Under the pieces are notes generated by a model. That model was not told the origin of the DNA. It searched no databases and worked only from the letters and a program-made list of their open reading frames with translations. DNA of 64,000 bases from Oricola thermophila (GTDB lineage: Bacteria; Pseudomonadota; Alphaproteobacteria; Rhizobiales; Rhizobiaceae): contig NZ_CP054836.1 of the NCBI RefSeq assembly GCF_013358405.1, positions 558,001 to 622,000 on the forward strand. The letters run 5' to 3'. A program made the position numbers and the translations under genes. This document shows positions 16,591-26,296 of the stretch, one piece after another; within the stretch, counting starts at the first letter, position 1, and the number at the start of each line of letters is the position of its first letter.

Positions 16591-17067
16591 CTATGCGAGC
16601 ACCAGTTTCTCGATCTCGTGGACCGGATGCCCCGTCAAATCCTTGTCCACCTCGCCGATGACCTTGTCGGCAACCTCCTTATGCAGTTCCTTGCGCAAGG
16701 TGCCGAGGACGCCCGGGGCGGCGACAAGGACGATTTCACTGAAGCTTCCCTTGTGTGCGTGCTTGTAAAGAATGTCGGCCAATTCCTTGGCAAACCTTTC
16801 CTTTTCCAACTTGTGCCAGTCGGTTTCCTGGACCGCGCTGCGGTGTGCGTTGGCACCTGCCGGGGCGGAGCCTTCAGCGCCTCCGCCATCGTTCAGGCGA
16901 CCGGGCTTGTCCGTCCCCTGTTCGCCGGTTCGCGGATTTTCATGTTCGATTTCCCGGAAGACCGTCAGGTTGGGGAACTTCTCGTCGCCGTCATTGCGGA
17001 GGAACAGCGCCTTTTCGCCGTCCGCGATCACCAGCCAGCCCTTGTTCTTGAGTTTCATGTCAGACAT
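16591..17067 (-). CDS. Host attachment protein family (AtsC-like)
   Basis: A 158-residue member of the host-attachment protein family named for plant-attachment-related proteins. Features are WLVIADGEKALFLRN at the start, a glycine-rich variable middle (GTDKPGRLNDGGGAEGS), and the core WHKLEKERFAKELADILYKHAH. This is followed by FSEIVLVAAPGVLGTLRKEL, which resembles archaeal/eukaryotic release-factor-1 domains. It is probably cytoplasmic, with no signal peptide. The biochemical role is not established. It lies between the peroxiredoxin and ureE on the same strand. Confidence 0.8.
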   Translation of the reverse strand: MSDMKLKNKGWLVIADGEKALFLRNDGDEKFPNLTVFREIEHENPRTGEQGTDKPGRLNDGGGAEGSAPAGANAHRSAVQETDWHKLEKERFAKELADILYKHAHKGSFSEIVLVAAPGVLGTLRKELHKEVADKVIGEVDKDLTGHPVHEIEKLVLA

Positions 17068-17176
17068 CAGGTCCTCCAGTCTTGCGAATTGAAATCACTA
17101 ACTCGCAGAATGTGGCGGGGTTGAAATTGATCCCGCTCAATTTGCCGTCGGGAACGCGGCAATAGAGGGGCGTCCG

Positions 17177-17205
17177 AAAAAAAAGCCCCGGCGGGAGGCC
17201 GGGGC
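17177..17205 (-). terminator. Rho-independent terminator after the peroxiredoxin gene
   Basis: A perfect 8-bp stem GCCCCGGC/GCCGGGGC with a five-base loop is followed, on the minus strand, by eight T residues. It lies 29 bases after the peroxiredoxin stop and separates that gene from the host-attachment gene. Confidence 0.9.
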
Positions 17206-17233
17206 CGGGGACATTTCGTGCCGGGAGGCGCGA

Positions 17234-17776
17234 TCAGGCCGCGACGGCCTCCTTCTCGTCGAGATTGGCGAGAATGTTCTGCGGCGAGGAGACACCGTAG
17301 GGATCGGTCTCGCAGTTGTCGGAGAAACCTTCTTCCTCGAACCATTTCTCGACGACGCCATCGTTGATCACGGCGCCGTAGCGCCAGGAGCGCAGGCCGA
17401 AGCCGAGATTGTCCTTGCGGACCAGCATGCCCATCTTGCGGGTGAATTCTCCGGACCCGTCGGGGATCAGCCCGACCTTCTCGATGCCCTGCGCCTTGCC
17501 CCATGCATTCATGACGAAGGCGTCATTGACGGAGATGCAGTAGATCTCGTCGATGCCCTTGGCCTTGAACTCGTCGTACAGCTTCTCGAAGTCGGGCAGC
17601 TGGTAGGTCGAGCAGGTCGGGGTGAAGGCGCCCGGCAGAGAGAACAGGACGACGCGCTTGCCCTTGAAGTAGTCGTCCGTGGTCTTGTCTTCCCAGCGAT
17701 ACGGATTCGGGCCGCCGACGGACTCGTCGCGGACCCGCGTGCGGAAGGTGACGAAAGGAACTTTCCTGCCGATCAT
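17234..17776 (-). CDS. Peroxiredoxin (Prx5-type, AhpC/TSA superfamily)
   Basis: A 180-residue thiol peroxidase reducing hydrogen peroxide and organic hydroperoxides. The peroxidatic cysteine is in LPGAFTPTCSTYQLPDFE. Further family motifs are YCISVNDAFVMNAWGKAQG and FGLRSWRYGAVINDG. A second Cys (DNCETDPYG) near the C-terminus could act as resolving cysteine. It has no glutaredoxin domain. It interrupts the urease locus between ureC and ureE and has its own terminator, so it is likely expressed separately. Confidence 0.92.
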   Translation of the reverse strand: MIGRKVPFVTFRTRVRDESVGGPNPYRWEDKTTDDYFKGKRVVLFSLPGAFTPTCSTYQLPDFEKLYDEFKAKGIDEIYCISVNDAFVMNAWGKAQGIEKVGLIPDGSGEFTRKMGMLVRKDNLGFGLRSWRYGAVINDGVVEKWFEEEGFSDNCETDPYGVSSPQNILANLDEKEAVAA

Positions 17777-17953
17777 GGTTCACTCCATCTGTCTCGGTTT
17801 TCGGGCGGAAGGCACCGTTCACGAAGAGGATGCGGACGGCGCCGACAAGAGAATTTCGGGCCGCAACTAGCAGCATGTGTACATTTTTGTCCAGCCGGAT
17901 TGCTGCATTGCACATGGAAAATCCGGTGCGTTGCGGTACCCGTGCAGCGGGAG

Positions 17954-19666
17954 TCAGAACAGGAAGTATCTTTGCGCCATCGGCAGTGTGTCGGCGGGTT
18001 CGCAGGTGAGCAATTCCCCGTTGGCGCGAACCTCGTAGGTCTCCGGGTCGACCTCGATATCGGGCGTGGCATCGTTCAGCACCATCGATGCCTTGGAAAT
18101 GCCGCCGCGGGTATTTTCCACCGCGACCAGTTCCTTGTCGGTCTCGAGCCGGTGGGCAAGGCCATCCTCGATGGCGGCCTTCGAGGTGAATACGACGGAG
18201 GAAGCGGTGCGCGCCTTGGCGTAGGCGCCGAACATGTATCGGTAGTGCACAGGCTGCGGCGTGGGAATCGAGGCATTCGGGTCTCCCATCGGCGCGGCGG
18301 CGATGGAACCGCCGATCAGGACCATGTCGGGCTTGACGCCGAAGAAGGCGGGGTTCCAGAGCACGAGGTCGGCGCGCTTTCCTGCCTCGATCGAGCCGAT
18401 TTCCCCTGCCATGCCATGCGCGATGGCCGGGTTTATGGTGTATTTCGCGATGTAGCGACGGACGCGATAATTGTCGTTGTGCCCCTTTTCCTCCGGTAGC
18501 CGGCCGCGCTGGCGCTTCATCTTGTCGGCGGTCTGCCATGTGCGGATGATGACCTCGCCGACGCGGCCCATCGCCTGGCTGTCGGAGGCGATGATCGAGA
18601 AGGCACCCATGTCGTGAAGAATATCCTCGGCCGCTATGGTCTCCTTGCGGATACGGCTTTCGGCAAAGGACACGTCTTCAGGGATGTTGGCATCGAGATG
18701 GTGGCAGACCATCAGCATGTCGAGATGTTCGTCCACCGTGTTGGTCGTGTAGGGACGTGTCGGATTGGTCGAGGAGGGGATGACATTCGGCAGGCCGCAG
18801 ACCCGGATGATGTCCGGCGCATGACCGCCGCCGGCGCCTTCCGTGTGGAAGGCATGGATGGTGCGGCCCCTTATCGCCTCTATGGTCGATTCCACGAAGC
18901 CGGACTCGTTGAGCGTGTCGGTGTGGATCATCACCTGAACGTCGTAGTCGTCGGCAACCGACAGGCAGTTGTCGATGGCCGCGGGCGTGGTGCCCCAGTC
19001 CTCGTGCAGCTTAAGCGCGCAGGCGCCGCCGAGGATCATCTCCTTCAGCGGTTCGGGCAGGGAGGCATTGCCCTTGCCCGCAAAGGCGAGGTTCATCGGA
19101 AATGCGTCCGCGGCCTGGATCATGCGGGCGATGTGCCAGGAGCCAGGCGTGCAGGTGGTCGCCAGCGTGCCGTGCGCCGGGCCGGTGCCGCCGCCGAGCA
19201 TGGTGGTCAGCCCGCTCATCAATGCCTCTTCGATCTGCTGCGGGCAAATGTAGTGAATGTGGCTGTCGAAACCGCCAGCGGTCAGGATCTTGCCTTCGCC
19301 GGCAATCGCCTCGGTGCCCGGGCCGATGACAATGTCCACTCCCGGCTGCGTATCCGGGTTGCCGGCCTTGCCGATGGCGGCGATGCGGCCGTCCTTCAGG
19401 CCGACATCGGCCTTGTAGATGCCGGTATGGTCGACGATCAGCGCGTTGGTGATGACCGTGTCGACCGCCCCCGAGGCGCGTGATGCCTGGCTCTGGCCCA
19501 TGCCGTCGCGGATGACCTTGCCGCCGCCGAATTTCACTTCCTCGCCATAGACGGTGCGATCCTCCTCGACCTCGATGAAGAGCTCGGTGTCGGCGAGGCG
19601 GACCTTGTCGCCGGTGGTCGGCCCGAACATGTCGGCATAGGCGGCACGGGATATCTTGGCGGGCAT
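17954..19666 (-). CDS. ureC: Urease catalytic (alpha) subunit UreC
   Basis: A 570-residue urease alpha subunit that hydrolyses urea to ammonia and carbamate. The nickel ligands are present: H136 and H138 ([11 protein letters not shown]), the carbamylated lysine K219 ([10 protein letters not shown]), H248, H274 and D362. The mobile flap holds C321-H322 ([13 protein letters not shown]). Nothing is missing from the active site. It forms the apoenzyme with UreA and UreB encoded upstream. The gene preceding it in the operon is a DUF1311 protein, 15 bases away. Confidence 0.98.
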   Translation of the reverse strand: MPAKISRAAYADMFGPTTGDKVRLADTELFIEVEEDRTVYGEEVKFGGGKVIRDGMGQSQASRASGAVDTVITNALIVDHTGIYKADVGLKDGRIAAIGKAGNPDTQPGVDIVIGPGTEAIAGEGKILTAGGFDSHIHYICPQQIEEALMSGLTTMLGGGTGPAHGTLATTCTPGSWHIARMIQAADAFPMNLAFAGKGNASLPEPLKEMILGGACALKLHEDWGTTPAAIDNCLSVADDYDVQVMIHTDTLNESGFVESTIEAIRGRTIHAFHTEGAGGGHAPDIIRVCGLPNVIPSSTNPTRPYTTNTVDEHLDMLMVCHHLDANIPEDVSFAESRIRKETIAAEDILHDMGAFSIIASDSQAMGRVGEVIIRTWQTADKMKRQRGRLPEEKGHNDNYRVRRYIAKYTINPAIAHGMAGEIGSIEAGKRADLVLWNPAFFGVKPDMVLIGGSIAAAPMGDPNASIPTPQPVHYRYMFGAYAKARTASSVVFTSKAAIEDGLAHRLETDKELVAVENTRGGISKASMVLNDATPDIEVDPETYEVRANGELLTCEPADTLPMAQRYFLF

Positions 19667-19681
19667 TTTACAGTCCTTAGG

Positions 19682-20095
19682 TCAGTATTCCTGCATGAGC
19701 TGGAGCAGTTCCTCGGTGCGCTTGCGCGTCATCGAGGCAAGGCATGAATTGATGATCAGCGGCTGTATCGAGCCGCCGGTGAACTGTGCTCCTTCTGCCG
19801 CACATTGGCCGTCGCGATAGTCGATCCAGGCGCGCTGGGCCTTCAGCAGGTTTTCCTCGCCATCCGCCTGGTCCGGATAGTATTCGCGGTTCCCCTCGTC
19901 GAGGGACTTCATGTATTCGCGGGCCTTCTTCCAGGTGGCATTGAGGGCGCTGTCCGCGGCCTGCCAATCCTGATGGGCGCAGAAGTTCATGCCCTGCTGC
20001 GGCAGGTCGTCGGCATTGGAGCAATCCCAGTCCTGCGAGAGGGCCGGGGCAGATGAAAGCCAGACCAAGCCGAGTGCTGAAATGAAACGCTTCAT
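19682..20095 (-). CDS. Exported DUF1311/LprI-like protein in the urease operon
   Basis: A 137-residue exported protein with a signal peptide ([18 protein letters not shown]). A DUF1311 (lysozyme-inhibitor LprI) domain follows. Conserved features are four or more cysteines ([29 protein letters not shown]) likely forming disulphides, and [14 protein letters not shown]. Its ATG overlaps the ureB stop (ATGA), so it is translated together with the structural subunits. An exported protein between ureB and ureC is odd, because urease is cytoplasmic. Its role may be envelope-related. Confidence 0.85.
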   Translation of the reverse strand: MKRFISALGLVWLSSAPALSQDWDCSNADDLPQQGMNFCAHQDWQAADSALNATWKKAREYMKSLDEGNREYYPDQADGEENLLKAQRAWIDYRDGQCAAEGAQFTGGSIQPLIINSCLASMTRKRTEELLQLMQEY

Positions 20096-20397
20096 AGTTC
20101 TCCCATGATCTCCTTGCGAAAGCCGTATACCTTCCGGTCGCCGCGCAGCGGCACCAACGTCACATCCCGGGACTGGCCGGGTTCGAAACGCACCGCCGTG
20201 CCGGCGGCGATGTCGAGGCGCATTCCGCGTGCCTTTTCCCGGTCGAAGGACAGTGCCGGATTGCATTCGGAGAAGTGGTAGTGGGAGCCGACCTGCACCG
20301 GTCGGTCGCCGGTATTGGCGACGGTCAGCGTGACCATGGTCGCGCCTTCGTTGAGGGTGATTTCGCCCTCTTCGGTGATGATTTCGCCCGGAATCAT
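20092..20397 (-). CDS. ureB: Urease beta subunit UreB
   Basis: A 101-residue urease beta subunit. Characteristic segments are MIPGEI at the start, [46 protein letters not shown] and the C-terminal [11 protein letters not shown]. It packs with UreA and UreC to form the trimer-of-trimers. It is coupled by ATGA overlap to the DUF1311 gene and follows the nickel-permease-like gene by ten bases. Confidence 0.97.
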   Translation of the reverse strand: MIPGEIITEEGEITLNEGATMVTLTVANTGDRPVQVGSHYHFSECNPALSFDREKARGMRLDIAAGTAVRFEPGQSRDVTLVPLRGDRKVYGFRKEIMGEL

Positions 20398-20406
20398 GGT
20401 GGCCTC

Positions 20407-20994
20407 CTAGCCCGCAACCGCTAGCGCGACGCCATATGCGGCCGTGGCACCGCCCGCAACGCGCAGTGCCAGGCGTCCATGCGCATTGTCCAGCGATTTC
20501 AGCATTGCGATACCCGTACCCGCGCCAACTGCGTGTAGCAGGGCTGTCGCTGCAATGAAGCCGGCACCGAAGGGAAGGGCACCGGCCGCGCCCAGCTCGG
20601 AACCATGCGCATAGCCGTGGAACAGCGCAAAAAATCCGGTCACGACCAGCACCAACTCAACGGGAACCGGTGCGGCCAGCGCTATCAGCAGGCCGAACGC
20701 GACGATGGAAGCGAGGATCGCCGGCTCCACGAAGGGCAGCGGCGCGCCGGCGAAGGAGGCGGCAAAGCCTGCCGCCATTACCGCCACGAAGGTTACAGGC
20801 GCAGCCCAGACGGCCCGGCCGCCGATCATCGCCGCCCATACTCCAACGGCGACCATGGCAAGGATGTGATCGACGCCGTAGAGCGGATGGGAGAAACCGG
20901 CGGCGATGGAGCCGTGCTCGCCCGGATCAAGATGCGCGAAGGCGGGCACCGCTGTGGCGAGGAGCAGGGCGGCGGCGGTGGCAATTCTTCTCAT
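20407..20994 (-). CDS. ureJ: UreJ/HupE-family nickel/cobalt permease-like protein
   Basis: A 195-residue membrane protein with a signal-peptide-like first segment (RRIATAAALLLATAVPAFA) and about six membrane helices. The family motifs HPLYGVDHILAM and FHGYAHG supply the conserved His residues proposed to bind nickel or cobalt. HupE and UreJ proteins are secondary metal transporters linked to hydrogenase and urease. It lies between ureA and ureB, as in many rhizobial urease operons, and probably supplies nickel. Confidence 0.9.
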   Translation of the reverse strand: MRRIATAAALLLATAVPAFAHLDPGEHGSIAAGFSHPLYGVDHILAMVAVGVWAAMIGGRAVWAAPVTFVAVMAAGFAASFAGAPLPFVEPAILASIVAFGLLIALAAPVPVELVLVVTGFFALFHGYAHGSELGAAGALPFGAGFIAATALLHAVGAGTGIAMLKSLDNAHGRLALRVAGGATAAYGVALAVAG

Positions 20995-21067
20995 GGCGGT
21001 GTCCTTTCATGTCATGTGCCGCATGGCGGGGCGTATTCGAAGGCCTGCTCGGCCGGCGGCGGGCCTG

Positions 21068-21370
21068 TCAGCGGATCGGTTCGTGCACGGTCACCAGCTT
21101 GGTGCCGTCCGGAAATGTCGCCTCGACCTGTATGTCGTGGATCATCTCGGGGATGCCTTCCATGACCTGGTCCCGTGTCAGCACATGGGCGCCGGCTTCC
21201 ATCAGGTCGGCAACGGAGCGTCCGTCGCGCGCGCCCTCAACAACAAAGTCCGTTATCAGCGCTATGGCCTCGGGATGGTTGAGCTTGACGCCGCGCGCCA
21301 GCCTCTTTCGCGCAACTTCTGCCGCCATGGCGATCAGCAGCTTGTCCTTTTCCCGTGGTGTCAGGTTCAT
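21068..21370 (-). CDS. ureA: Urease gamma subunit UreA
   Basis: A 100-residue urease gamma subunit, complete: [23 protein letters not shown] at the start, [23 protein letters not shown], and the end [15 protein letters not shown]. It is the first gene of the structural urease operon on the minus strand. In related bacteria ureD usually precedes it; here the upstream region instead faces the divergent xylB gene. Confidence 0.97.
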   Translation of the reverse strand: MNLTPREKDKLLIAMAAEVARKRLARGVKLNHPEAIALITDFVVEGARDGRSVADLMEAGAHVLTRDQVMEGIPEMIHDIQVEATFPDGTKLVTVHEPIR

Positions 21371-21468
21371 TTCTTTCCCCGGCGAGGCGACTCAGGATAG
21401 GCGCGGATTCGTTGGTTCCCGCGTTCGCTGCATGGTGGAAAAAAAGGCGTGGAAGTGCAAGCTCGTTG

Positions 21469-21499
21469 TGCAAAAATTTTGCAATGCGATTTGTCGCAT
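21469..21499. promoter_or_regulatory. Two adjacent palindromes between ureA and xylB
   Basis: TGCAAAAATTTTGCA (perfect 15-bp palindrome) is followed at once by ATGCGA-N4-TCGCAT (perfect 16-bp inverted repeat). They lie about 120 bases upstream of xylB and 100 bases from ureA. They share the 9-mer TTGCAATGC with the inverted repeat in front of the ROK regulator gene near 63.85 kb. They may be operators for xylBA, ure, or both. Confidence 0.45.
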
Positions 21500-21619
21500 A
21501 TTTTTTGTGCAGGGCGTGCTGCCCATCGCGGGCGCGAATTATTTTACCTCTTGAAGAAATTCGATCGGGCGGTTTAACTGCATTCCGGGCGCATTGTCCG
21601 CGCCCGTGGAGGAAGCATC

Positions 21620-23074
21620 ATGTATCTCGGGATCGACCTGGGCACGTCGAGTGTCAAGGCGCTGCTGATGAACGCGGAACAGGCAATCGTCGATTCCGCG
21701 TCGGCTCCGGTTGCGTTGTCGCGACCGCATCACGGTTGGTCGGAGCAGGATCCGGCGGACTGGATCGCCGCCACCGAAAGTGCGCTGGCCGAATTGAAGC
21801 GGGACCATGCTGAGGCGATGGCCGCTGTTCGGGGCATCGGCCTTTCGGGCCACATGCATGGTGCGACATTGCTCGGCGCCGGTGACGAGGTGCTGCGCCC
21901 CTGCATCATGTGGAACGACGTGCGCTCCCATGCCGAGGCGGCCGCGTTGGATGCCGATCCCCGCTTCCGTGCGATCACGGGCAATATCGTCTTTCCCGGA
22001 TTCACGGCGCCAAAGCTTGCCTGGGTGAAGAACAACGAGCCGGAGATTTTCGACAAGGTCCGCAAGGTGCTGCTGCCAAAGGACTACCTGCGGCTATGGC
22101 TGACCGGCGAGCACATTTCCGAGATGTCCGATTCGGCCGGCACAAGCTGGCTCGACACCGGAGCGCGGGCATGGTCGTCCGAATTGCTTGCCGCTACCGA
22201 TCTTTCCGAAGACAACATGCCGTCACTCGTCGAAGGCTGCGAACCGGGTGGGCGCCTGCGGGCAGACATCGCCTCCCGCTTTGGCATGAGGGCGGGAATC
22301 ACGGTCGCTGGCGGGGCAGGGGACAATGCCGCCGCAGCCATCGGCATGGGCACGGTTCGCAACGGGCAGGCTTTCGTGTCGCTGGGAACATCAGGCGTGC
22401 TGTTTGCTGCCAACAATGCCTATCTGCCGAATGCTGAAAGCGCGGTGCATGCCTTCTGCCACGCGCTGCCGAACACATGGCACCAGATGGGCGTCATCCT
22501 GGCGGCGACAGACTCGCTCAACTGGTACGCAAAGATAGCGGGATCGGACCCCGCGACGCTAACCAAGGCGCTGGGCGACAATCCGGGTGCGCCATCGGGT
22601 GTGATCTTCCTTCCCTATCTGGGCGGCGAGCGCACGCCGCACAACGATGCGTCGGCCCGCGGCGCCTTCGTCGGCATGGGGCACGAGAGCGGCCGCGACG
22701 CGCTGACCCAATCGGTCCTTGAGGGGGTATGCTTCGCGTTCCGCGACTGCCTCGAGGCTCTGCGGGAAGCCGGCACGACGCTGGAGCGCGCGACAGCGGT
22801 CGGTGGCGGTTCGCGCTCGGCATACTGGCTGAAACTGATGGCGACCGTTCTCGGCATTCCCGTCGAGGTTCCGGCTGAAGGCGATTTCGGCGCCGCATTC
22901 GGAGCCGCCCGGCTAGGCTTCATGGCTGCCGAGGGAGCCGACCCGGCAACCGTCTGCACGCCGCCCGGGATCGAGGCGGTGTACGAACCGAACAGTGAAC
23001 TCGAACCGGCGTTCGATACCGCCTACCGGCGCTATCGCGCGCTTTATCCAGCCATCAAGGGAGTGATGACATGA
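21620..23074 (+). CDS. xylB: Xylulokinase
   Basis: A 484-residue FGGY kinase phosphorylating D-xylulose. It has [17 protein letters not shown] at the start, [13 protein letters not shown], and [14 protein letters not shown]. It also has [13 protein letters not shown], containing the catalytic aspartate, then [11 protein letters not shown] and [20 protein letters not shown] site precedes the ATG. The stop overlaps the xylA start as ATGA, so the pair is co-translated. The order is kinase then isomerase. Confidence 0.96.
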   Translation: MYLGIDLGTSSVKALLMNAEQAIVDSASAPVALSRPHHGWSEQDPADWIAATESALAELKRDHAEAMAAVRGIGLSGHMHGATLLGAGDEVLRPCIMWNDVRSHAEAAALDADPRFRAITGNIVFPGFTAPKLAWVKNNEPEIFDKVRKVLLPKDYLRLWLTGEHISEMSDSAGTSWLDTGARAWSSELLAATDLSEDNMPSLVEGCEPGGRLRADIASRFGMRAGITVAGGAGDNAAAAIGMGTVRNGQAFVSLGTSGVLFAANNAYLPNAESAVHAFCHALPNTWHQMGVILAATDSLNWYAKIAGSDPATLTKALGDNPGAPSGVIFLPYLGGERTPHNDASARGAFVGMGHESGRDALTQSVLEGVCFAFRDCLEALREAGTTLERATAVGGGSRSAYWLKLMATVLGIPVEVPAEGDFGAAFGAARLGFMAAEGADPATVCTPPGIEAVYEPNSELEPAFDTAYRRYRALYPAIKGVMT

Positions 23075-24384
23075 GCACCGGCTTTTTCGGCGACGTGACG
23101 AAGATCAAGTACGAGGGGCCGGACAGTACCAATCCGCTGGCCTTCCGCCATTACAATCCCGACGAAGTCGTCATGGGCAAGCGTCTCGAGGATCACTTGC
23201 GCTTCGCGGTGGCCTATTGGCATTCGTTTGCATGGACCGGCACCGATCCCTTCGGCGGGGATACGTTCCAGCGTCCCTGGTTCCCGGCCGACACGATGGA
23301 ACTGGCAAAGCAGAAGGCCGATGTCGCATTCGAAATGTTTTCAGCCCTCGGCGTGCCGTTCTATTGCTTCCATGATCAGGACGTGCGGCCGGAAGGCGCC
23401 AATTTTGCAGAGAACACGCGCAATCTGGAGGAAATCGTCGACTACCTGGCGGCAAAGCAGGAGGCGACAGGCGTGAAACTCCTGTGGGGCACGGCGAACC
23501 TGTTCTCCAATCGTCGCTACATGGCGGGTGCGGCGACCAATCCCGATCCTGAGGTGTTCGCCTTTGCTGCGGCGACGGTGAAAACCTGCATCGACGCCAC
23601 GCACAAGCTCGGCGGCGCCAACTACGTGCTGTGGGGCGGAAGAGAAGGCTACGAAACCCTGCTGAATACGGACCTGAAGCGCGAGGATGCCCAGCTTGGG
23701 CGGTTCCTGAATCTCGTCGTGGAATACAAGCACAAGATCGGCTTCGACGGCACCATACTGATAGAACCGAAGCCGCAAGAGCCGACCAAGCACCAGTACG
23801 ATTACGATGTTGCCACGGTCTACGGTTTCCTCAAGCGCCACGGGCTGGAAAACGAGGTGAAAGTCAACATCGAGCAGGGGCACGCGACACTGGCCGGGCA
23901 TTCCTTCGAGCACGAAATCGAGCTGGCGCAGGCGCTCGGCATATTCGGTTCCATCGACATGAACCGCAACGACTACCAATCCGGCTGGGATACCGACCAG
24001 TTCCCCAATAATGGGCCTGAAGTCGCACTTGCCTATTATGCCATTCTCAAAGGCGGCGGATTTACCACGGGCGGAACCAATTTCGACGCCAAGCTGCGGC
24101 GCCAGTCGCTCGACCCGGAAGACCTGCTGTATGCTCACATCGGCGGCATGGACACGTGCGCGCGAGGCCTGAAGGCCGCCGCGAAGATGCTGGAGGACGG
24201 GATACTCACCAGCTTTGTCGAGGAACGTTACAAGGGCTGGGAGCAGGCCGGTGCCAAAGCGATGCTCGGCGGCGAGCGCTCGCTGGAGCAGATTGCCCAG
24301 TGGGTCGAGGAATCGGACATCAATCCGGAGCCGAGATCCGGTCGCCAGGAATATCTGGAGAATGTCGTCAACCGCTACGTGTGA
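23071..24384 (+). CDS. xylA: Xylose isomerase
   Basis: A 437-residue group II xylose isomerase interconverting D-xylose and D-xylulose with two divalent metal ions. The catalytic His/Asp pair is in [12 protein letters not shown]. Metal-binding segments are [32 protein letters not shown], and [20 protein letters not shown]. Full length and no missing residue. A bidirectional terminator follows. No xylose transporter gene is in the window. Confidence 0.97.
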   Translation: MSTGFFGDVTKIKYEGPDSTNPLAFRHYNPDEVVMGKRLEDHLRFAVAYWHSFAWTGTDPFGGDTFQRPWFPADTMELAKQKADVAFEMFSALGVPFYCFHDQDVRPEGANFAENTRNLEEIVDYLAAKQEATGVKLLWGTANLFSNRRYMAGAATNPDPEVFAFAAATVKTCIDATHKLGGANYVLWGGREGYETLLNTDLKREDAQLGRFLNLVVEYKHKIGFDGTILIEPKPQEPTKHQYDYDVATVYGFLKRHGLENEVKVNIEQGHATLAGHSFEHEIELAQALGIFGSIDMNRNDYQSGWDTDQFPNNGPEVALAYYAILKGGGFTTGGTNFDAKLRRQSLDPEDLLYAHIGGMDTCARGLKAAAKMLEDGILTSFVEERYKGWEQAGAKAMLGGERSLEQIAQWVEESDINPEPRSGRQEYLENVVNRYV

Positions 24385-24393
24385 TGACGTTTC

Positions 24394-24420
24394 GCCGCCC
24401 GCATGCGCGGGCGGCCATTT
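24394..24420. terminator. Bidirectional hairpin terminator after xylA
   Basis: A perfect 9-bp stem GCCGCCCGC/GCGGGCGGC with loop ATGC is followed by CATTTCTCC. It lies between the convergent xylA and DUF2177 genes. Confidence 0.75.
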
Positions 24421-24439
24421 CTCCTGATTCCGGGTGCCG

Positions 24440-24841
24440 CTAGGAAAGCATTCGTGCGACGAGATACCCGGCCAGCGCCGCAATGGCGGTCAGGAGAGTG
24501 CCCCAGACCATGTCGACCGCGACAACGGAGAGCGGCCAGTTCTTCAGCGTCGCGTAGTTGGTCATGTCATACGTTCCGTAGGCAACCAGTCCGAGCAGCG
24601 CTCCCAGCATCATGACCATTCGGGCAGACTCCGCTCTCAGTCCGGGCATGACAGCGAAAACCACAATGCCTACCCCGTACAGAAGATAAAAGCCCGCTGC
24701 CATGCCGAGACGAGGCTGCTCGAGGAGGAGGGCGCCGAGCCGGTCGGCGTAGAAGCTGCGTGCGACGCGCGACAGCCATATGTAGTCGATCAGCAGAAAC
24801 GCGATCATTGTCGCGCCGTAGGCGAGGGCATATTGCAACAT
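24440..24841 (-). CDS. DUF2177 family integral membrane protein
   Basis: A 133-residue inner-membrane protein with four predicted helices. Family features are LIDYIWLSRVARSFYADRLG near the N-terminus and LVAYGTYDMTNYATLKNWPL near the centre. The molecular function is unknown, but DUF2177 genes recur in RpoE/ChrR-type stress regulons. It is preceded by a TGATCC-N18-TATCAA promoter matching the ones before rpoE and the divergent flavoprotein gene, so it is probably RpoE-controlled. Confidence 0.85.
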   Translation of the reverse strand: MLQYALAYGATMIAFLLIDYIWLSRVARSFYADRLGALLLEQPRLGMAAGFYLLYGVGIVVFAVMPGLRAESARMVMMLGALLGLVAYGTYDMTNYATLKNWPLSVVAVDMVWGTLLTAIAALAGYLVARMLS

Positions 24842-24862
24842 GTCATTGCTCCGGTTCCGTCG

Positions 24863-24892
24863 TTGATACGTTGCCGGGCCCGTGACGGATCA
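24863..24892 (-). promoter_or_regulatory. RpoE-type promoter for the DUF2177 gene
   Basis: Read on the minus strand, TGATCC, 18 bases, then TATCAA, ending about 20 bases before the start codon. The arrangement matches the RpoE (ECF11) promoter form known from Rhodobacter and the two other copies in this cluster. Confidence 0.75.
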
Positions 24893-24916
24893 CGGCCCGG
24901 AAAGATGCGCTTCCGG

Positions 24917-24946
24917 TGATCCGCGCCGCCGCGTGCGGCGTATCAT
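24917..24946 (+). promoter_or_regulatory. RpoE-type promoter for the flavoprotein-DUF1365 operon
   Basis: TGATCC, 18 bases, then TATCAT, ending 24 bases before the flavoprotein ATG. It is divergent to the DUF2177 promoter, with 24 bases between the two -35 elements. Confidence 0.75.
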
Positions 24947-24970
24947 CCGGAAAGCAACTTCGGACCGCAC

Positions 24971-26296
24971 ATGACCAGAATGAAAATTGCCGTCGTCGGG
25001 TCGGGCATTGCCGGGCTATCCGCAGCCTGGCTGCTGTCCCGGAAACACAATGTCACCCTCTACGAGGCCAATGACCGATTGGGTGGACACACCAACACCC
25101 TCGATGTCGACACGCCGGAAGGCCGGGTTGCCGTCGATACCGGATTTATCGTCTACAACCGGCAGAATTACCCTAACCTGTCGGCCTTGTTCGATCGTCT
25201 CGGTGTTGCAACCAACGAAACCGAGATGAGCTTCGCATTTTCGCTCGGGAACGGGGCATATGAGTATTCAGGCTCCGGCGTGCACGGCTTCTTCGGCCAG
25301 TGGCGCAATACCGTCTCGCGGCGCCATTGGCGCCTGCTGCGCGATATTTCACGCTTCTTTTCCACCGCGCGGGCGCGTATCGAAACGCTGCCGTCCGACA
25401 TGTCCTTGGGAGATTTCCTGCATTCCGAGGGGTACAGCCCCTGGTTCGTCACCGATCATATCGTCCCGATGGGCGCGGCGATCTGGTCGACCAATGCCCG
25501 GGACATGCTGCGGTTCCCGGCCCGAAGTTTCGTCGATTTCTACGATAATCACGGCATGCTGCAATTCGCACAGCCGGCGTATTGGCGCACGGTGACCGGC
25601 GGCAGCCGCAACTATGTGGCCAGGTTGATCGCCGACAGCGACATGGAAATCGTTTCCGGCGCCGCCGTCCGGCGTCTCGTTCGCCATTCCGACTATGTCC
25701 TCGTTTGCGACGAACGAGGCGTGTCGCGTCCGTTCGACCATGTCGTGATCGCCAGCCATGCGGACCAGGCGCTTGCCATGCTCGACCGGCCAGACGACGC
25801 GGAAGCCAAAATACTCTCCGGTTTCCGCTACCAGGACAATCTGGCGGTCCTGCACCGGGACCGGCGATGGATGCCGCGCCGCCGGCGGCTGTGGTCCAGC
25901 TGGAACTACATCGCCTCGGCCGATCCGGGCGAGGGCCTGTGCGTAACCTACTGGATGAACCGCCTCCAGAGGCTCGATACAAAAACCGACCTGTTCGTGA
26001 CGCTCAATCCGACTGCGCCGATTCACGCCAAGGCGGTGGACGCGGAAATACCCTATCGTCACCCCGTGTTCGATGGGCGTAGCGCACGGGCCCAGCGGGA
26101 AATGTGGTCCATACAGGGCAGCCGGCGAACCTGGTTCTGCGGGAGCTATCTCGGATACGGTTTCCACGAGGACGGCATCCAGAGCGGCCTCGCGGTGGCC
26201 GAGATGCTCGGCGGCACAAGGAGGCCATGGGATGTCGAAAACGAGTCCGGCCGGCTGTCCCTGCCTGCCGGACGCGGGCTGGAGGCGGCGGAGTGA
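24971..26296 (+). CDS. FAD-dependent amine-oxidase-type oxidoreductase
   Basis: A 441-residue flavoprotein with the FAD-binding dinucleotide motif VVGSGIAGLSAAWLLSRKH and the adjoining LGGHTNTLDV. Further family segments are NRQNYPNLSALFDRLGV and FCGSYLGYGFHEDGIQSG near the C-terminus. Homologues occur next to DUF1365, cyclopropane-fatty-acid-synthase-like and photolyase genes in ChrR/RpoE regulons, where they are thought to act on lipids under singlet-oxygen stress. The substrate is unknown. Its stop overlaps the DUF1365 start. Confidence 0.85.
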   Translation: MTRMKIAVVGSGIAGLSAAWLLSRKHNVTLYEANDRLGGHTNTLDVDTPEGRVAVDTGFIVYNRQNYPNLSALFDRLGVATNETEMSFAFSLGNGAYEYSGSGVHGFFGQWRNTVSRRHWRLLRDISRFFSTARARIETLPSDMSLGDFLHSEGYSPWFVTDHIVPMGAAIWSTNARDMLRFPARSFVDFYDNHGMLQFAQPAYWRTVTGGSRNYVARLIADSDMEIVSGAAVRRLVRHSDYVLVCDERGVSRPFDHVVIASHADQALAMLDRPDDAEAKILSGFRYQDNLAVLHRDRRWMPRRRRLWSSWNYIASADPGEGLCVTYWMNRLQRLDTKTDLFVTLNPTAPIHAKAVDAEIPYRHPVFDGRSARAQREMWSIQGSRRTWFCGSYLGYGFHEDGIQSGLAVAEMLGGTRRPWDVENESGRLSLPAGRGLEAAE

